A DNA stretch of 64,000 bases from Azolla caroliniana. Lineage: Eukaryota > Polypodiophyta. The notes under the pieces were generated by a model. That model ran no database searches, was not told the DNA's origin, and was given only the letters and a program-made list of their open reading frames with translations. Position 1 is the stretch's first letter; each line of letters begins with the position of its first letter. Positions 54,001-64,000 of this stretch are shown in pieces. The DNA is taken from assembly GCA_043228905.1 (NCBI GenBank), contig JBHGNT010000021.1:9610001-9674000 (forward strand). The letters run 5' to 3'. Both the position numbers and the translations under genes were made by a program.

Positions 54001-55142
54001 TATGCCGGTTGAAGAAGAGCCTTTACGGACTGAAGCAGGCTCCCCGGCAATGGTACCGGAAGTTCGACTCTTTCATGACCGACGAAGGGTACCACAAAAC
54101 GCAGTCCGATCACTGCGTGTTTGTGAAGAAATTCGAAGGAGGAGACTTTCTAATACTCCTCCTGTACGTGGACGACATGTTGATCGTCGGACGGGACCAG
54201 GTCAAGATACGGATGCTGAAGAAGGCTCTTCACCAAACCTTCTCAATGAAGGACTTGGGTCCGGCGAGGCAAATATTAGGGATGCACATCATCCGGGACC
54301 GGAGGAAGAAGCAGTTGCGGCTGTCACAGGAGAAGTACGTGACAAAGGTACTTCACCGGTTCAACATGTCGGAAGCAAGACCGGTCGGGTCAACCCTCCC
54401 AACAAACTGCAAGTTGTCCAGCAAGCAAAGCCCCAAGACAAAGGCTGAGAAGGAGGACATGATGAAAGTACCATATGCCTCTGCCGTCGGAAGCTTGATG
54501 TACGCAATGGTGTGTACAAGACCGGACATAGGATATGCAGTCGGAGTGGTGAGCCGGTACATGAGCAATCCCGGCAAAGAGCACTGGAACACGGTCAAGT
54601 GGATACTCCGATACCTGAAGGGCACGGCAAACGTGTGCCTCCGATTCGGCTTCGGTAAGTCCGAACTCGACGGCTTTACCGATTCGGATATGTCGGCTGA
54701 TGCAGATACCAGCCGGTCCACATTAGGGTATGTGATGACGTATGCAGGGGGAGCTGTTTCGTGGCAGTCGAGGTTGCAGAAGACGGTTGTGTTGTCAACC
54801 ACGGAGGCGGAGTACATGGCGGCTGTCGAAGCCGGCAAGGAAATAATATGGATGAAGGACTTCATTAGAGAGCTCGGTATCTGGCAGGAGGAGTACCGAC
54901 TCTACTGCGACAGTCAGAGTGCCATCCACCTTGCGAAGAACGCGGCCTATCACTCCCGGACGAAGCACATCCAGCGAAGATATCACTGGATCCGGGAAAG
55001 GATAGAAGACCAGGAGTTCGTGCTGACGAAGATCCACACGGACGAGAACGGGTCAGATATGCTGACCAAAGTGCTCACACCCGACAAGCTGGAAGCGTGC
55101 CGGAAGAGGGTCGGACTGGAAAGACATCCCATGCCGAAGTGA
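51069..55142 (+). pseudogene. gag-pol: Copia E gag-pol polyprotein, two in-frame stops
   Basis: A single frame of about 1358 codons. The ATG at 51069 is chosen because the longer open frame (51015) starts inside the LTR. Approximate domains: gag 1-200; zinc knuckle CFHCGKPAHFRKNC (233-246); protease VVDSGASFHLT (318); pre-integrase finger LWHKRLCHMS with CTDC (447-485); integrase core with D in FIDDHSRK (528), D in RADNGGEY (570) and E in NGLAERMNRT (602); RT with YVDDMLIVG (1033); RNase H with TDSDMSAD and YCDSQSAIHL near the end. Stops: TAG at 53328-53330 and TGA at 53529-53531, both in the poorly conserved integrase-RT linker, with no frameshift. Both fit C-to-T changes. Otherwise complete, so recent activity of the family is likely. 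Confidence 0.95.
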
Positions 55143-55152
55143 AGGGGGAGTT
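55141..55152 (+). promoter_or_regulatory. Copia E polypurine tract
   Basis: GAAGGGGGAGTT follows the pol stop and directly precedes the 3' LTR. Confidence 0.85.
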
Positions 55153-55779
55153 TGTTGGGATTACGGTCCCTCCGGATGGGATGGTCGGATGTCCGGGAAT
55201 CGGGAATGAGGACCCGAATGAAGAGTACCCGGTATCGGGAGCCGGATGATGAAGACCCCGGCTACGGAGCTGGATGACGAATGTACCCGGAGAGAGAGAT
55301 CCGGATGCGGGGACATATCTGTGAATGTGTTTGCCAAGGGCCCTTGAGGCTATATTTGTAAATAGCCCGAAAGTCATATGTGTATAAATATGACTTAGGG
55401 CAAACAGTTTGTTGTTGTTGCTGTATGTTGTTGCCTAGCGAGTATTGCCACTCTTATGCGTGTGCAAGAGTGAAGAGAGCAGCCGAGAGAGAGAAAGAGA
55501 GAGAGAGAGACGAAGAGGTCGTTGCCTCTGTGTATTACCGCCGCCTGTGGCGAAGACAGTGAGCTCAAGGTTGTTGCCTTGTAGCTTCACCATTGTACAT
55601 CTCTGTTTATAGTGATAGTTGGAGTCTGAGGACTCCCGTGGTTTTTCCCACTTAGGGTTTTCCACGTAAAACATCCTGTGTACTCTTCTCTCTATTGTCT
55701 TCGTGCATTTTTTTTGGTATTTCCCGTTTTCTGTGAGTTAATCCTATTCCTCGTTTGTGGCCGAGCACTGTGTTCAACA
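55153..55779 (+). repeat. Copia E 3' LTR (627 bp)
   Basis: Starts TGTTGGG, ends TTCAACA, followed by the TSD CTACA. Near-identical to the 5' LTR. Confidence 0.94.
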
Positions 55780-55784
55780 CTACA

Positions 55785-56169
55785 GATGCCGAGGGCAAGA
55801 TTAGAGCCCACCTACGCCTTAGTGGTAGCAAGACCTTTTCTGAGGGAGTCATATAATGCGCCTCCAACGAATACTCCGACTCCGATGGAGATTGACACTA
55901 CACGTCATCGAGGGCCATTATCCGAAGAAGAAAAGCAGCGAACCCGTACAAATCGACTATGTCTTTACTGCGGTGGACCAGGACATATTGCAATAAATTG
56001 CCCCCATAGGCCAAGAAGACAGGTAAACCAAATAGTCGCTAGTTCTAATTGTACTAAACCTGAGCCTATTTCAGTAGGGATATCTGATAGTCCTAATAGT
56101 ACTAATAGCCTAGATCTAGCGAACAAATTTGATGTCCTTAGTCAGTTAGAAGAAGAGTTAAACGACTAA
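55785..56169 (+). pseudogene. gag: Chromovirus gag, C-terminal part with zinc knuckle
   Basis: Continuation of gag after copia E, in the same frame as 49951-50349. It contains the PTPMEIDTTRHRGPLSEEEK linker and the knuckle CLYCGGPGHIAINC (CX2CX4HX4C) near 55965-56006, binding element RNA. It stops at 56167-56169. Protease starts in another frame, so gag and pol are either separated by a frameshift or were originally joined. Confidence 0.9.
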
Positions 56170-56195
56170 GTCCAGCCAAAATAGGAGCCGTTTGG

Positions 56196-59119
56196 TTGGA
56201 CAACCCTAGATCTGTGCAACCCATTAGTGGTTCCATTCCCTCTAAGGAAGTTAGTGATGTGTTCGTAGTCCAAGTAATAGTTAGTACTAAAAGTACCCCT
56301 CCAGTACATGTCCTAGCACTCCTAGATTCCGGAGCTAACTCTTGCTTTATGGATAAGAAATTTGCTCAAGCTCATAAGATATCCCTAAGAAAACTCCAAT
56401 GTCCAGCCTCTGTAGTAGTCATTGATGGACGCCCCATTGCTTCCGGAAATATCATAGAAGAGTCAGAGCCCATTAATATTGTCCTAGATAACTTAGCATG
56501 TGTAGTATCATTTAATATTATTAGTATCCCAGAACATCCTATAGTTTTTGGATTACCGTGGTTCAAGTTACATAACCCAGACATAGATTGGAGAACAAGA
56601 GAAATCCGGTGTCGACAAACCCAAGGGTCAACTCAGAAGGTGGCAACCATTTCGCTACATCAGTTGCGTAAAGAAGGGCGCGAGGAGGAAATGTTCCTCT
56701 TTGCAATATCAGTAAACCCCTCCAGCACCACTAAAGAAGAATCCACCGTTCAACTTCCCGAGAAGTATCGTCATTACGCCGATGTGTTCGATAAAGTACA
56801 AGCCAACACACTTCCTCATCGTCGACCGTACGATTGCCCCATCGATTTACAACCGGGAAAAGAGCCGCTATGGGGACCGATCTACAATTTGTCACCAACC
56901 GAGCAGGAAGTCCTTCAGGCCTATATCGAGGAGAATTTGGAAAATGGTTTCATTCGGCATTCGAAATCTCCAGCCGGCGCGCCCATTTTCTTCGTCAAGA
57001 AAAAAGATGGATCGCTTCGTCTCGTTGTAGATTACCATGGCTTGAATAAGGTTACAATCAGGAATAGGTATGCTCTTCCCCTTATCTCAAGTCTTTTAGA
57101 ACGGATCAATGGTGCTAGGTTCTTCATGAAGATCAACTTACGGGGAGCATATAACCTCGTACGGATCTGACCAGGAGACGAATGGAAGACCGCATTTCAC
57201 ACCAGATATGGGCACTTCGAGTATATGGTCATGCCGTTCGGCCTCACTAATGCACCGACGGTCTTCCAGCACATGGCTAATGATATATTCCGAGATCTAT
57301 TGGATGATTGTTTGATCATCTATTTGGATGATCTACTGGTTTATTCAAAGACCCAAGAAGAACATGATTCTCATGTACTATTAGTACTAAAACGACTTCG
57401 AGAACATGGTCTGTATGCAAAGCTGGAAAAATGTAGTTTCGGGTGCAACCAAGTGGAATTTCTCGGCTACATCATTTCGTCAGAAGGCATCTCCATGGAC
57501 CCAGCTAAGGTCAAAACGGTGGTAGGATGGCAGACTCTGCGTTCGGTGCGGGATGTGCAATGCCTCCTAGGCTTTGCCAATTTTTACCGGAAGTTCATAT
57601 AAGATTACTCAAAGATCGTTCTACCTCTCACACAACTTACCAGGAAGGGACAACCGTTCATTTGGTCTAAAGAAACGGACATGGCTTTGGAGAGCCTTAA
57701 AAAGGCATTTACATCGGCTCCAATTCTAGCTCATGTCGATCCGCAAAAACCATTCATTATCGAAGCTGACGCATCGGATTTTGCATTGGGGAGCATTCTG
57801 TCACAACAGGGGAATGATGAGAAGCTACATCCTATGGCTTTTCACTCACGCAAGTTTGACGCCGCCGAAATCAACTACGAAATTCATGATAAGGAGCTAT
57901 TGGCAATAGTGGATCCTTTTATGCAATGGAGGCCTTTTCTGGAGGGATCCTCTCATCCAGTCACCGTATTTAATGACCACAAGAATCTTGCCTACTTTCA
58001 GGATGCTCGTGTGTTGAATCGATGTCAAGCTTGGTGGGCCCACTTCCTCACGCGTTTCGACTTCAAAATTACATATCGTCCGGGGAAGCACCAAGGGAAG
58101 GCAGATGCATTATCACGACGTTCATATCTAGCACCCCGTCCCGGCGAGCCAACTTTCGATAACCAAAAACAAGTCATCTTGGGACCGGCACGACTACAAG
58201 CAACACAGATCTTTGACATGCCCATGGATTCCCGCGTTATCGATACCATACGTGAAGACTTGAAGACAGATGCGTTCGCCCAAGCTATACTAGCACAAAT
58301 TGATCCCTCTCGAGCGTCGTGTTCACAGTCGCAACCACTAGGTACAGACTATCGGAAATTCAAATACCATGATGGATTACTCTTCTTTAAAGAACTTTTG
58401 TATGTTCCTAATGGTTCTTACCGCCTTCGAGTAGTACAAAATTGTCATGACACATATACAGTTGGGCATTTTGGTAGTACTAAAACATTACATTTAGTAC
58501 AACGATCATTCTGGTGGCCCTGTATGCGACAATTTGTCGAGGATTTTGTTCGGACTTGTGATACATGTTGCAGAGCGAAAATGCCAAGGCATCATCCATA
58601 TGGTTTATTAGAACCATTACCAATTCCAAGCAAGCCGTGGCAATCCATTGCTCTAGACTTCATCACATATTTTCCAGTCTCTAAGGGGTTCAATGCGATT
58701 CTAATGGTGGTCGATCGATATACGAAGATGGCTCATTTCTTGCCATGTAATAAGGAGATCTCCAGTGAAGACACTGCCGAAATTGTCATGGGTGAAGTAT
58801 GTCGGCATCATGGACTTCCCGATAGTATCATCAGTGACCGTGGACCCCAGTTCGTGTCAAAATTCTGGAAACACCTTTTTAACATGCTCAAGGTCACTTG
58901 TAACCTCTCCTCCGGCTACCACCCCCAAACCGACGGCCAAGCTGAACGAACAAATCAAACGCTGGAGCAGTATCTGCAGTGCTTTCTCAACTATCATTAG
59001 GACGACTGGGCAGATATTCTCCACTTCGCCGAATTTGCCTATAACAACTCTATCCACACATCCACTAAAGTTACGCCATTTTATGCTTATACAGGATGTC
59101 ACCCCCAGTCGAGAAGGTG
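56196..59119 (+). pseudogene. pol: Chromovirus pol: protease, RT, RNase H, integrase
   Basis: A single frame to 59000 with stops at 57168-57170 (TGA), 57600-57602 (TAA) and 58998-59000 (TAG). Domains: protease LLDSGANSCFMDKKF and later VFGLPWFKLHNPDIDW; RT with [33 protein letters not shown] and catalytic [10 protein letters not shown] near 57316; RNase H EADASDFALGSILSQ and VFNDHKNLAY; integrase HHCC finger, core VDRYTKMAHF, DRGPQFVSKFW and GQAERTNQ. After 59000 the frame continues to YNNSIHTSTKVTPF, then breaks. The last part of integrase and most of the chromodomain are deleted. RT and RNase H are otherwise well kept. Confidence 0.93.
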
Positions 59120-59225
59120 ACCAATGCTCGTGCTCTTCTTGAAGACTTCCATCGTCAATATCCACACAAACCGGGTCCTCAATCCAAGACGACTCATGAC
59201 ACTCGTCGTTTTAAAGGGGAGATAG
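59112..59225 (+). pseudogene. Chromodomain C-terminal remnant and polypurine tract
   Basis: Encodes VTNARALLEDFHRQYPHKPG, which resembles the end of retrotransposon chromodomains. The body of the domain is missing, so a deletion joined integrase to this tail near 59105. AAAGGGGAGATAG (59213-59225) before the LTR is the polypurine tract. Confidence 0.6.
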
Positions 59226-59661
59226 TGTCATGATATGGCAAGACTCGAACCCATGACCTTAGGTTATATGGGTCGAGCTATTGACCATTAGATCATCCAT
59301 TGTAATACGTAGGACATCATTTTCATTTACATTTTATTATAGGAAATTAGTGTATATTCCAGATTTCTCCAGAACATTCTAGAAGCTTCAAGATTACTCC
59401 TGAAAACACTATAAAAGAGGGCACTAGGCATTATGTTGAACCAAATTGGTTCAACGCCAGTCTTAAGCCTTTTAGCCACCATTGTATATTCTCTTCACAT
59501 AATACATATCTTTCTTATCATCACTCTCTCCCTCTCTCGATCTCTCTCTTTCTCTCCGTCTCGCTCACTTCTTCCTTCTCTCGAAGAAGTTCTACACCTC
59601 TCATAGTACTAATCCTTCGTTTAGTACTAATTCCTTCTCTGTCTGAGTACTGTTCCTGACA
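59226..59661 (+). repeat. Chromovirus 3' LTR (436 bp)
   Basis: Starts TGTCATGATATGG, ends TTCCTGACA, followed by TCGGG. It carries the antisense tRNA-like module at 59229-59300. Confidence 0.93.
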
Positions 59662-59666
59662 TCGGG

Positions 59667-61622
59667 TTGTCATTGCAAATTCGGTGTTGTTGGCTTCAAT
59701 GTGGTTTATCACATCAGCTTGGTTGTTCTCTCGGTCGGCAATCATGAAAGTTCAAAGCCTCATACGTAACTTCCTTTGGGGTAGAAAAAATGGATCTCGT
59801 GCAATGGCCAAGGTGGCATGGGATGTTTTGATTAGGCCAAAAAGTTAGGTAGGGTTGGCTCTAATAGATCCCTTGATACAATCTTGAGCTCTCTTGATAA
59901 AGTTTGTAGTCAGAGGACTGTTGCCAGGGACAGAGGCATGGAAGGGTATGTTGCTTAATCAGCTGATGCAATTATATCCCAAGACGGGAGGAAACTCATT
60001 GCCATCTTTGAAATGGATGTTCTTGACAGATATTCAAACACTAAGATGGAATCTAACATCCAATAGATTTCTACTAGGGATCGTCAGAGCATGGGATGCA
60101 ATCAAGATTTTTTTACGCAAGGAGATGCCTAACACATGGGATGGTTGGATGAATCAACCGCTTTTGGCTAATTCTCTCGTTTGGGATTCTATTGGAAATG
60201 TATTGGGCCTTAGACCTCGTCTTGCATGGGGAAAACTTGATAATGGGCCAACAACATCAGTAGGATCCTGGATTCATTTTCAGTGGATCACCTTAAGCAG
60301 CTACATTCGATATATGGGGCAAAGACAATGACAATAGATATTTCAGCAGCCTTCTCTTAGCCCTCATCGCGACTTCAGCCAATGCAGGAGCATATGTGGT
60401 TTGGTTGCCTAACGAATGGCATAATGTTCTTCGTTAAGGGAATTTCTATAGACAGGTGTATTTTTTATTTCCATATTCAATAGGATAATAATTTGCAGCC
60501 TTATACACCCTCTGATAATTTGCCACAAAACCTACTTGTTGTTCCAATTAGGGTGATTGCCAAAATTGGTAAGAAATGGCTCCTGGATCCACAACTGTCA
60601 ATAGCCCATTTGTTGGATATGCTTTGGTTATATGCACACCAACCAATTAATAGGCTAATTTGGGACCCACGGGGATGGTCTTGGACTAGTCCCATGATGG
60701 ATCCAATGCAAAAAGTTCCGTTTTTTCAGTATACTATGAAATTTGGTAGAACCTTACTCATGTCTAAGAATATTCCAACTCATGCGGCTCAAAAGCACTG
60801 GAATAAGTGGGTGTATCAAGCAGTCATTTGAAGGCTTATTGGAAATGGATTTGGTCTTTTAGGGGACCAACAAAATACACTCTCTTCAGATGGCTTTTGC
60901 TACATGCAGCACTACCGGTAGGTCAATCTTTGAAAGGAAACATGGCACCCGTTCTTAGACAATGTAGTTATTGTGGTGACTTGTAGGAAACTACCAAGCA
61001 TACTCTCTAGTCCTATTCACTAGCTCAACAGGTATGGAATAAAGTTCTTTCTTTATTCCTGACAATTAATGTAGGTTGCCTATTCTCTTGGGGGTCAGCG
61101 GTGTGGGGGGTTCTTCATTCCAGTCTCTTATTGTATGAGGCAGATGATGCTCTAGAGGCTAAGATTGTTATCAAAGGCATCTAATATCTGTCTCGCCTTT
61201 TTAGCAGCCTCGAAAGCAAATGCGTGCAACCCAAGTATAGAAAACAGTATCCACGGTTACATTATGGACCTTATGGAAATATCGATGTAAAAGACGATAT
61301 GATTCCATAGTTCCCCTTCTCTCAGATATATTGCTAGAATTACTGGTGGTAGTGTGTGGGCAGTATGACAATATGTTGGGCCCTTCAGAGGTTGTTCTTA
61401 AGAAAATGAATAAATTACTGTAGTTATGGCGGAAGTTGCCTCTATTCACGATCTCCTCTCAAGGACCAATCTGGAAATATCATCATCCCTGGTCCTTCCC
61501 CTGATTATCCTTTTTGTATATAATACTCTCTAAATTGTACAGTTTGTAGCCTTATGGCGTTTTTTCTCAATACTAATGAAGGAAATCTTTTTCGAAACAA
61601 AAAAAGAAAAAGGAAAAAAAAG
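59667..61622 (+). pseudogene. LINE fragment right of chromovirus, to poly(A) end
   Basis: Continues the LINE broken at 49077. It encodes VQSLIRNFLWGRKN, LPSLKWMFLTDIQ, LGLRPRLAWGKLDNGP (60205-60252), RWLLLHAALPVG and a degenerate zf-RVT finger (CSYCGD near 60967). It has several frameshifts and stops (59848, 59887, 60831). The A-rich run GAAACAAAAAAAGAAAAAGG (from 61594) is a plausible poly(A) tail. It is a relative of the LINE fragment at 38715-40300. Not functional. Confidence 0.85.
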
Positions 61623-61747
61623 AACTGGCAACCGCCTTCAAGTTCCCATTTTGTAGAAGATGAATATTTCCTGGCATACAAAAGCGTAGAACCACTTATT
61701 TTATTTTTCTTTATCATAAAAATGTGATTGAAGCTTATATTGTTTAA

Positions 61748-62050
61748 CTAGGCGAGCACTTTAACATTCCCAACACCCCCATCTGATATATATCTCTTAA
61801 AGTCACATACCTCCTTCAAGTGTAACACTTTTAGGCGTGGTGTGTATGCATCACAAATGACATCAAATAGTTTAGGTAATGTGAAAGCATCGTGCCGAGA
61901 CAACTGTCTAGAGAATGCGCGAAACATCTGATCTATATGATCATGTGTGTGGCCAACCAAAAGAAAATTTACTTTCACTTTTCTAAACAATCCTTTGTTG
62001 ACCAACATACGTAGATTGTTATTCCTTAGGGCCGGATAATGGCCTAACAC
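61748..62050 (-). pseudogene. DUF7869-like fragment
   Basis: A 100-residue minus-strand frame containing VNFLLVGHTHDHIDQMFRAF followed by SRQLSRHDAFTLPKLFDVI. This resembles the widespread DUF7869-type domain (VGHTH.DIDQ motif), often in transposon-like or multicopy genes in plants. The apparent start lies inside the neighbouring MITE terminus, so the real frame extended further right before that insertion. Function unknown; probably a fragment. Confidence 0.5.
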
Positions 62051-62510
62051 AGGGTGTCTACGGAAGACACTTCACCAAAGGGGTGTTATGACGAGATAAC
62101 TTAAGACTCAACGATTAATCCGACTTTAATTGGTTACTTAGCAATATGGCATTAACTTGATACACGCGTATGATAGAACAATTAGCACAGAACGACAATC
62201 AACATTTAAAGATAAACAAGAAGCTCTATTAATTATCCGTCAAAGTTTTACATTGTAACCGGGCCTTTATATAGGTCACCGGTGCTGAGTACAAAACGGT
62301 GCCAACCGGCACCTGTTCGGAACCGGTCCAGATCCGGATCGGCATACCGATTCCGGTTCGTCTGTTCACGTCTCATAAACTACTTAATTATAATCTACTT
62401 CGAATAAACAATCCCTTTCACATTCTGGTCTTTAACTCCTTTGTCGGCCGGGTAACACATGGCACGCCCGTGGGACAGTACCTTGTACGTCGAAACCCAC
62501 TATCCGGCCC
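62029..62510. mobile_element. Probable PIF/Harbinger-type MITE (482 bp)
   Basis: Terminal inverted repeats GGGCCGGATAATGG (62029-62042) and its reverse complement with one mismatch (62497-62510), flanked by TTA on both sides (62026-62028 and 62511-62513). No transposase is encoded. On the minus strand a TATATAAAGG motif occurs inside, so an LTR fragment is a less likely alternative. Confidence 0.65.
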
Positions 62511-62540
62511 TTAGACTTCGTCCAAGATATCCAGAATACT

Positions 62541-64000
62541 CTACTCTAGGGTTTCCAATGGTTCTTCGGAAATCTGTCGTTGCTGCTGTTGTGGCTGTTG
62601 TTGCTGTTGTGGCTGCTGCTGTTGTGACTCCGGCTCCTCCGACTGTTGCTCCTTAGATGGCGTCTGTTCGGCTCCCGGTACTGGCGGTTGTGGTGGTGAT
62701 TCCTCCATTAGCTGCTCAGCTAGATTTGACTCTGGTTGACTCGCCCCAGCCTTGTCTCCGTCCGGTCCTTGCCCCGGTGATGGCTCCTCATCGCTCAGGT
62801 TAACGGTCGCCGCCTGCTTTGCGTCTTCTTTCCGTAACCTGGTCCGCTCATAGCTTTCAAACTGGATTTGAGCATCCTGTTGATCATCGTCCAGCTATGC
62901 TAGTAGTTGCCGGACCACTACTGATTGTTCCTCCGCCAAAGTCTTTTGCTAACTCATCTCTTATGGTGGTGAAGTCCTCATTTGTTAGCATGTAGCAGTC
63001 GTCGCCATCCTTCTGCCAGTTTTCCGCGTCCGCCCTTAGCAATTGGAGCTCGGCTGTGCACTTTGCCCATTTGTCCCACCATTGCGAGGAGGTTTCATCA
63101 ATCAAGCATTTTGTCTTGTTCCTCCATACCTGGACAATGAACTGGATCCGCTCAAGCCCCATCTTCGATTTGTCCTCCGCGGCTTGCCGTTCTTCCTTCA
63201 ATTGCTTGATCAGCGTCACCCTGTCTGCCTCCTGCTCCCAGTAATGTGACAATTGGTTTTGGTATGTGGTCTGCAACCTCTGCAATACCATTGTCGCTCT
63301 TTCCTTTTCTTCATAATGTTGCTTATGGAGCTCCATAAGTTACCGCGCGGATTCCTCTAGTAGCGTTGTTCTTTCAGCCCGTCCTTCCGCTAGCGCTGTC
63401 TCGGCTCGATGAACTTCCTGCCGGAGCTCGGCCATCTTCTCCTGCTGCTTCTTATGCTCCGTATCCAGGTGCTTATAGTCCCGGTGTAGGTGCTCAAAAT
63501 CATCGGTCTTCAGCTTCAGCTTCTGGTTGAGTTGCCGGCGAGCGCGGTCTTCCCGATCTTTCTGTTGACGGAGTTCTTCCTTAAGTCTTTCAATCTCCGT
63601 TTCCGCCATCCGTCACAGCTTATCCTTTTCTTGCAACACTTTCTCTTTCTCCTCCTGAAGCCAGTCATATGCCTGATGTCCGTTCCGTAGATTCTCTTCT
63701 GCCCGGCAGAGGTTCTTCTTCTGCCGCTTTCTTCAAGTCCCTTTCTCGGGTGCGTAATGCTTCTTGTGCGGCCAATTCTTATTTCAAATCGGCAAGCTCT
63801 TTTGCTTGCGCCGCCACTGTCTCCGGGACTGGTTCCTTCTTCGGGGTCTTATTACTATGTATAGGTGTTGGTGTGTCTTTATTCTGTACATCTACTGGAG
63901 TCATCGATGCTTGGATCTGTGGTTTAGTTAAGGCCATTTTGGCCAATTCTTCTGTGGCCAGGTCCAAGTGTTGTTCTAGACTCCGGATCCTCGACCGGGC
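62541..64000 (-). pseudogene. Coiled-coil protein with Gln-rich C-terminus, broken, runs off window
   Basis: Minus-strand coding sequence from the right edge to a TAG at 62541-62543. The N-terminal part (63999-63780) is hydrophilic. About 350 residues of almost continuous coiled coil follow (for example IERLKEELRQQKDREDRARR). A conserved-looking block SSQWWDKWAKCTAELQLLRA (near 63060) comes next, then an acidic linker and a Q-rich tail (several QQQQ runs, 62570-62640). Stops at about 63780 (TAA), 63614 (TGA) and 63340 (TAA) and single-base shifts near 63720 and 62890 break it. I do not recognise the family; it could be a retroelement structural ORF or a host gene relic. Confidence 0.5.

Larger units (their letters stand above)
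50355..55779 (+). mobile_element. Copia E: young, nearly intact copia element
   Basis: LTRs of 683 bp (50355-51037) and 627 bp (55153-55779), flanked by CTACA (50350-50354 and 55780-55784). Apart from two extra 28-bp repeat units in the 5' LTR I see only about three substitutions between the LTRs. Contains PBS, one gag-pol frame and a PPT. It is inserted in chromovirus gag, whose frame is restored without it. Confidence 0.95.
49078..59661 (+). mobile_element. Chromovirus-type Ty3/gypsy element split by copia E
   Basis: Two 436-bp LTRs (49078-49513 and 59226-59661) are flanked by the perfect duplication TCGGG (49073-49077 and 59662-59666). Between them lie gag, a CCHC knuckle, protease, RT, RNase H, integrase and a chromodomain remnant. 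Copia E is inserted in gag. Without it the element is about 5.15 kb. The LTRs differ at about 16 of 436 positions by eye. It is inserted in a LINE. Confidence 0.94.

Noticed and set aside
62029-62510. Minus-strand LTR with TATATAAAGG promoter
   Set aside because: The matched TIRs and TTA flanks fit a MITE better, and no LTR partner is seen in the window.

Overview
The window is a retrotransposon-rich segment of a land-plant nuclear genome. It has Ty1/copia elements primed by initiator tRNA-Met, an Athila/Tat-type Ty3/gypsy element primed by tRNA-Asp, a chromovirus, LINEs, a RALF-like signalling peptide gene and a rhamnogalacturonate lyase fragment. The exact lineage cannot be read from the sequence; a large, repeat-rich genome is likely. 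Almost all coding sequence belongs to mobile elements, and most copies carry stop codons or frameshifts.

Bases 1-36740 are one nested stack. The oldest visible layer is a minus-strand copia element (here copia C; PBS at 36352-36363, LTR from 36364). Five things sit inside it: (i) a second copia (copia A, 3679-5825), itself hit by a gypsy element (gypsy A, 1-3678); (ii) a solo LTR (6500-7115); (iii) a 21.9-kb Athila/Tat-like element (7744-29599) with 561-bp LTRs and the target duplication ACTAG; (iv) inside that Tat element, a gag-only element (11505-16463) and two solo LTRs (16479-17173, 27721-28741); (v) gypsy B (30114-35744). Removing an insertion plus one target-site copy restores the host reading frame at each coding junction I could check.

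The Tat element has an unusual 3' half: a second aspartic-protease-like ORF after the integrase, an array of 27 hairpin-forming 32-33-bp repeats, a textbook splice acceptor, and an unidentified ORF whose core domain is triplicated in tandem (820-bp period).

Bases 36740-47600 are the least repetitive part. They hold a rhamnogalacturonate lyase exon-like fragment, a degenerate repeat array, a LINE fragment and the one apparently intact host gene, a RALF-like peptide (43980-44252, minus). About 3 kb to its right shows nothing recognisable.

Bases 47560-61622 are a second stack. A plus-strand LINE is split by a chromovirus (49078-59661, target duplication TCGGG). That chromovirus is split in gag by a very young copia (copia E, 50355-55779, target duplication CTACA) whose gag-pol frame is broken by only two stops. 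Next to it is a partial inverted duplication of the LINE/LTR junction. The right end holds a DUF7869-like fragment, a probable PIF/Harbinger-type MITE, and a degenerate coiled-coil ORF running off the window.
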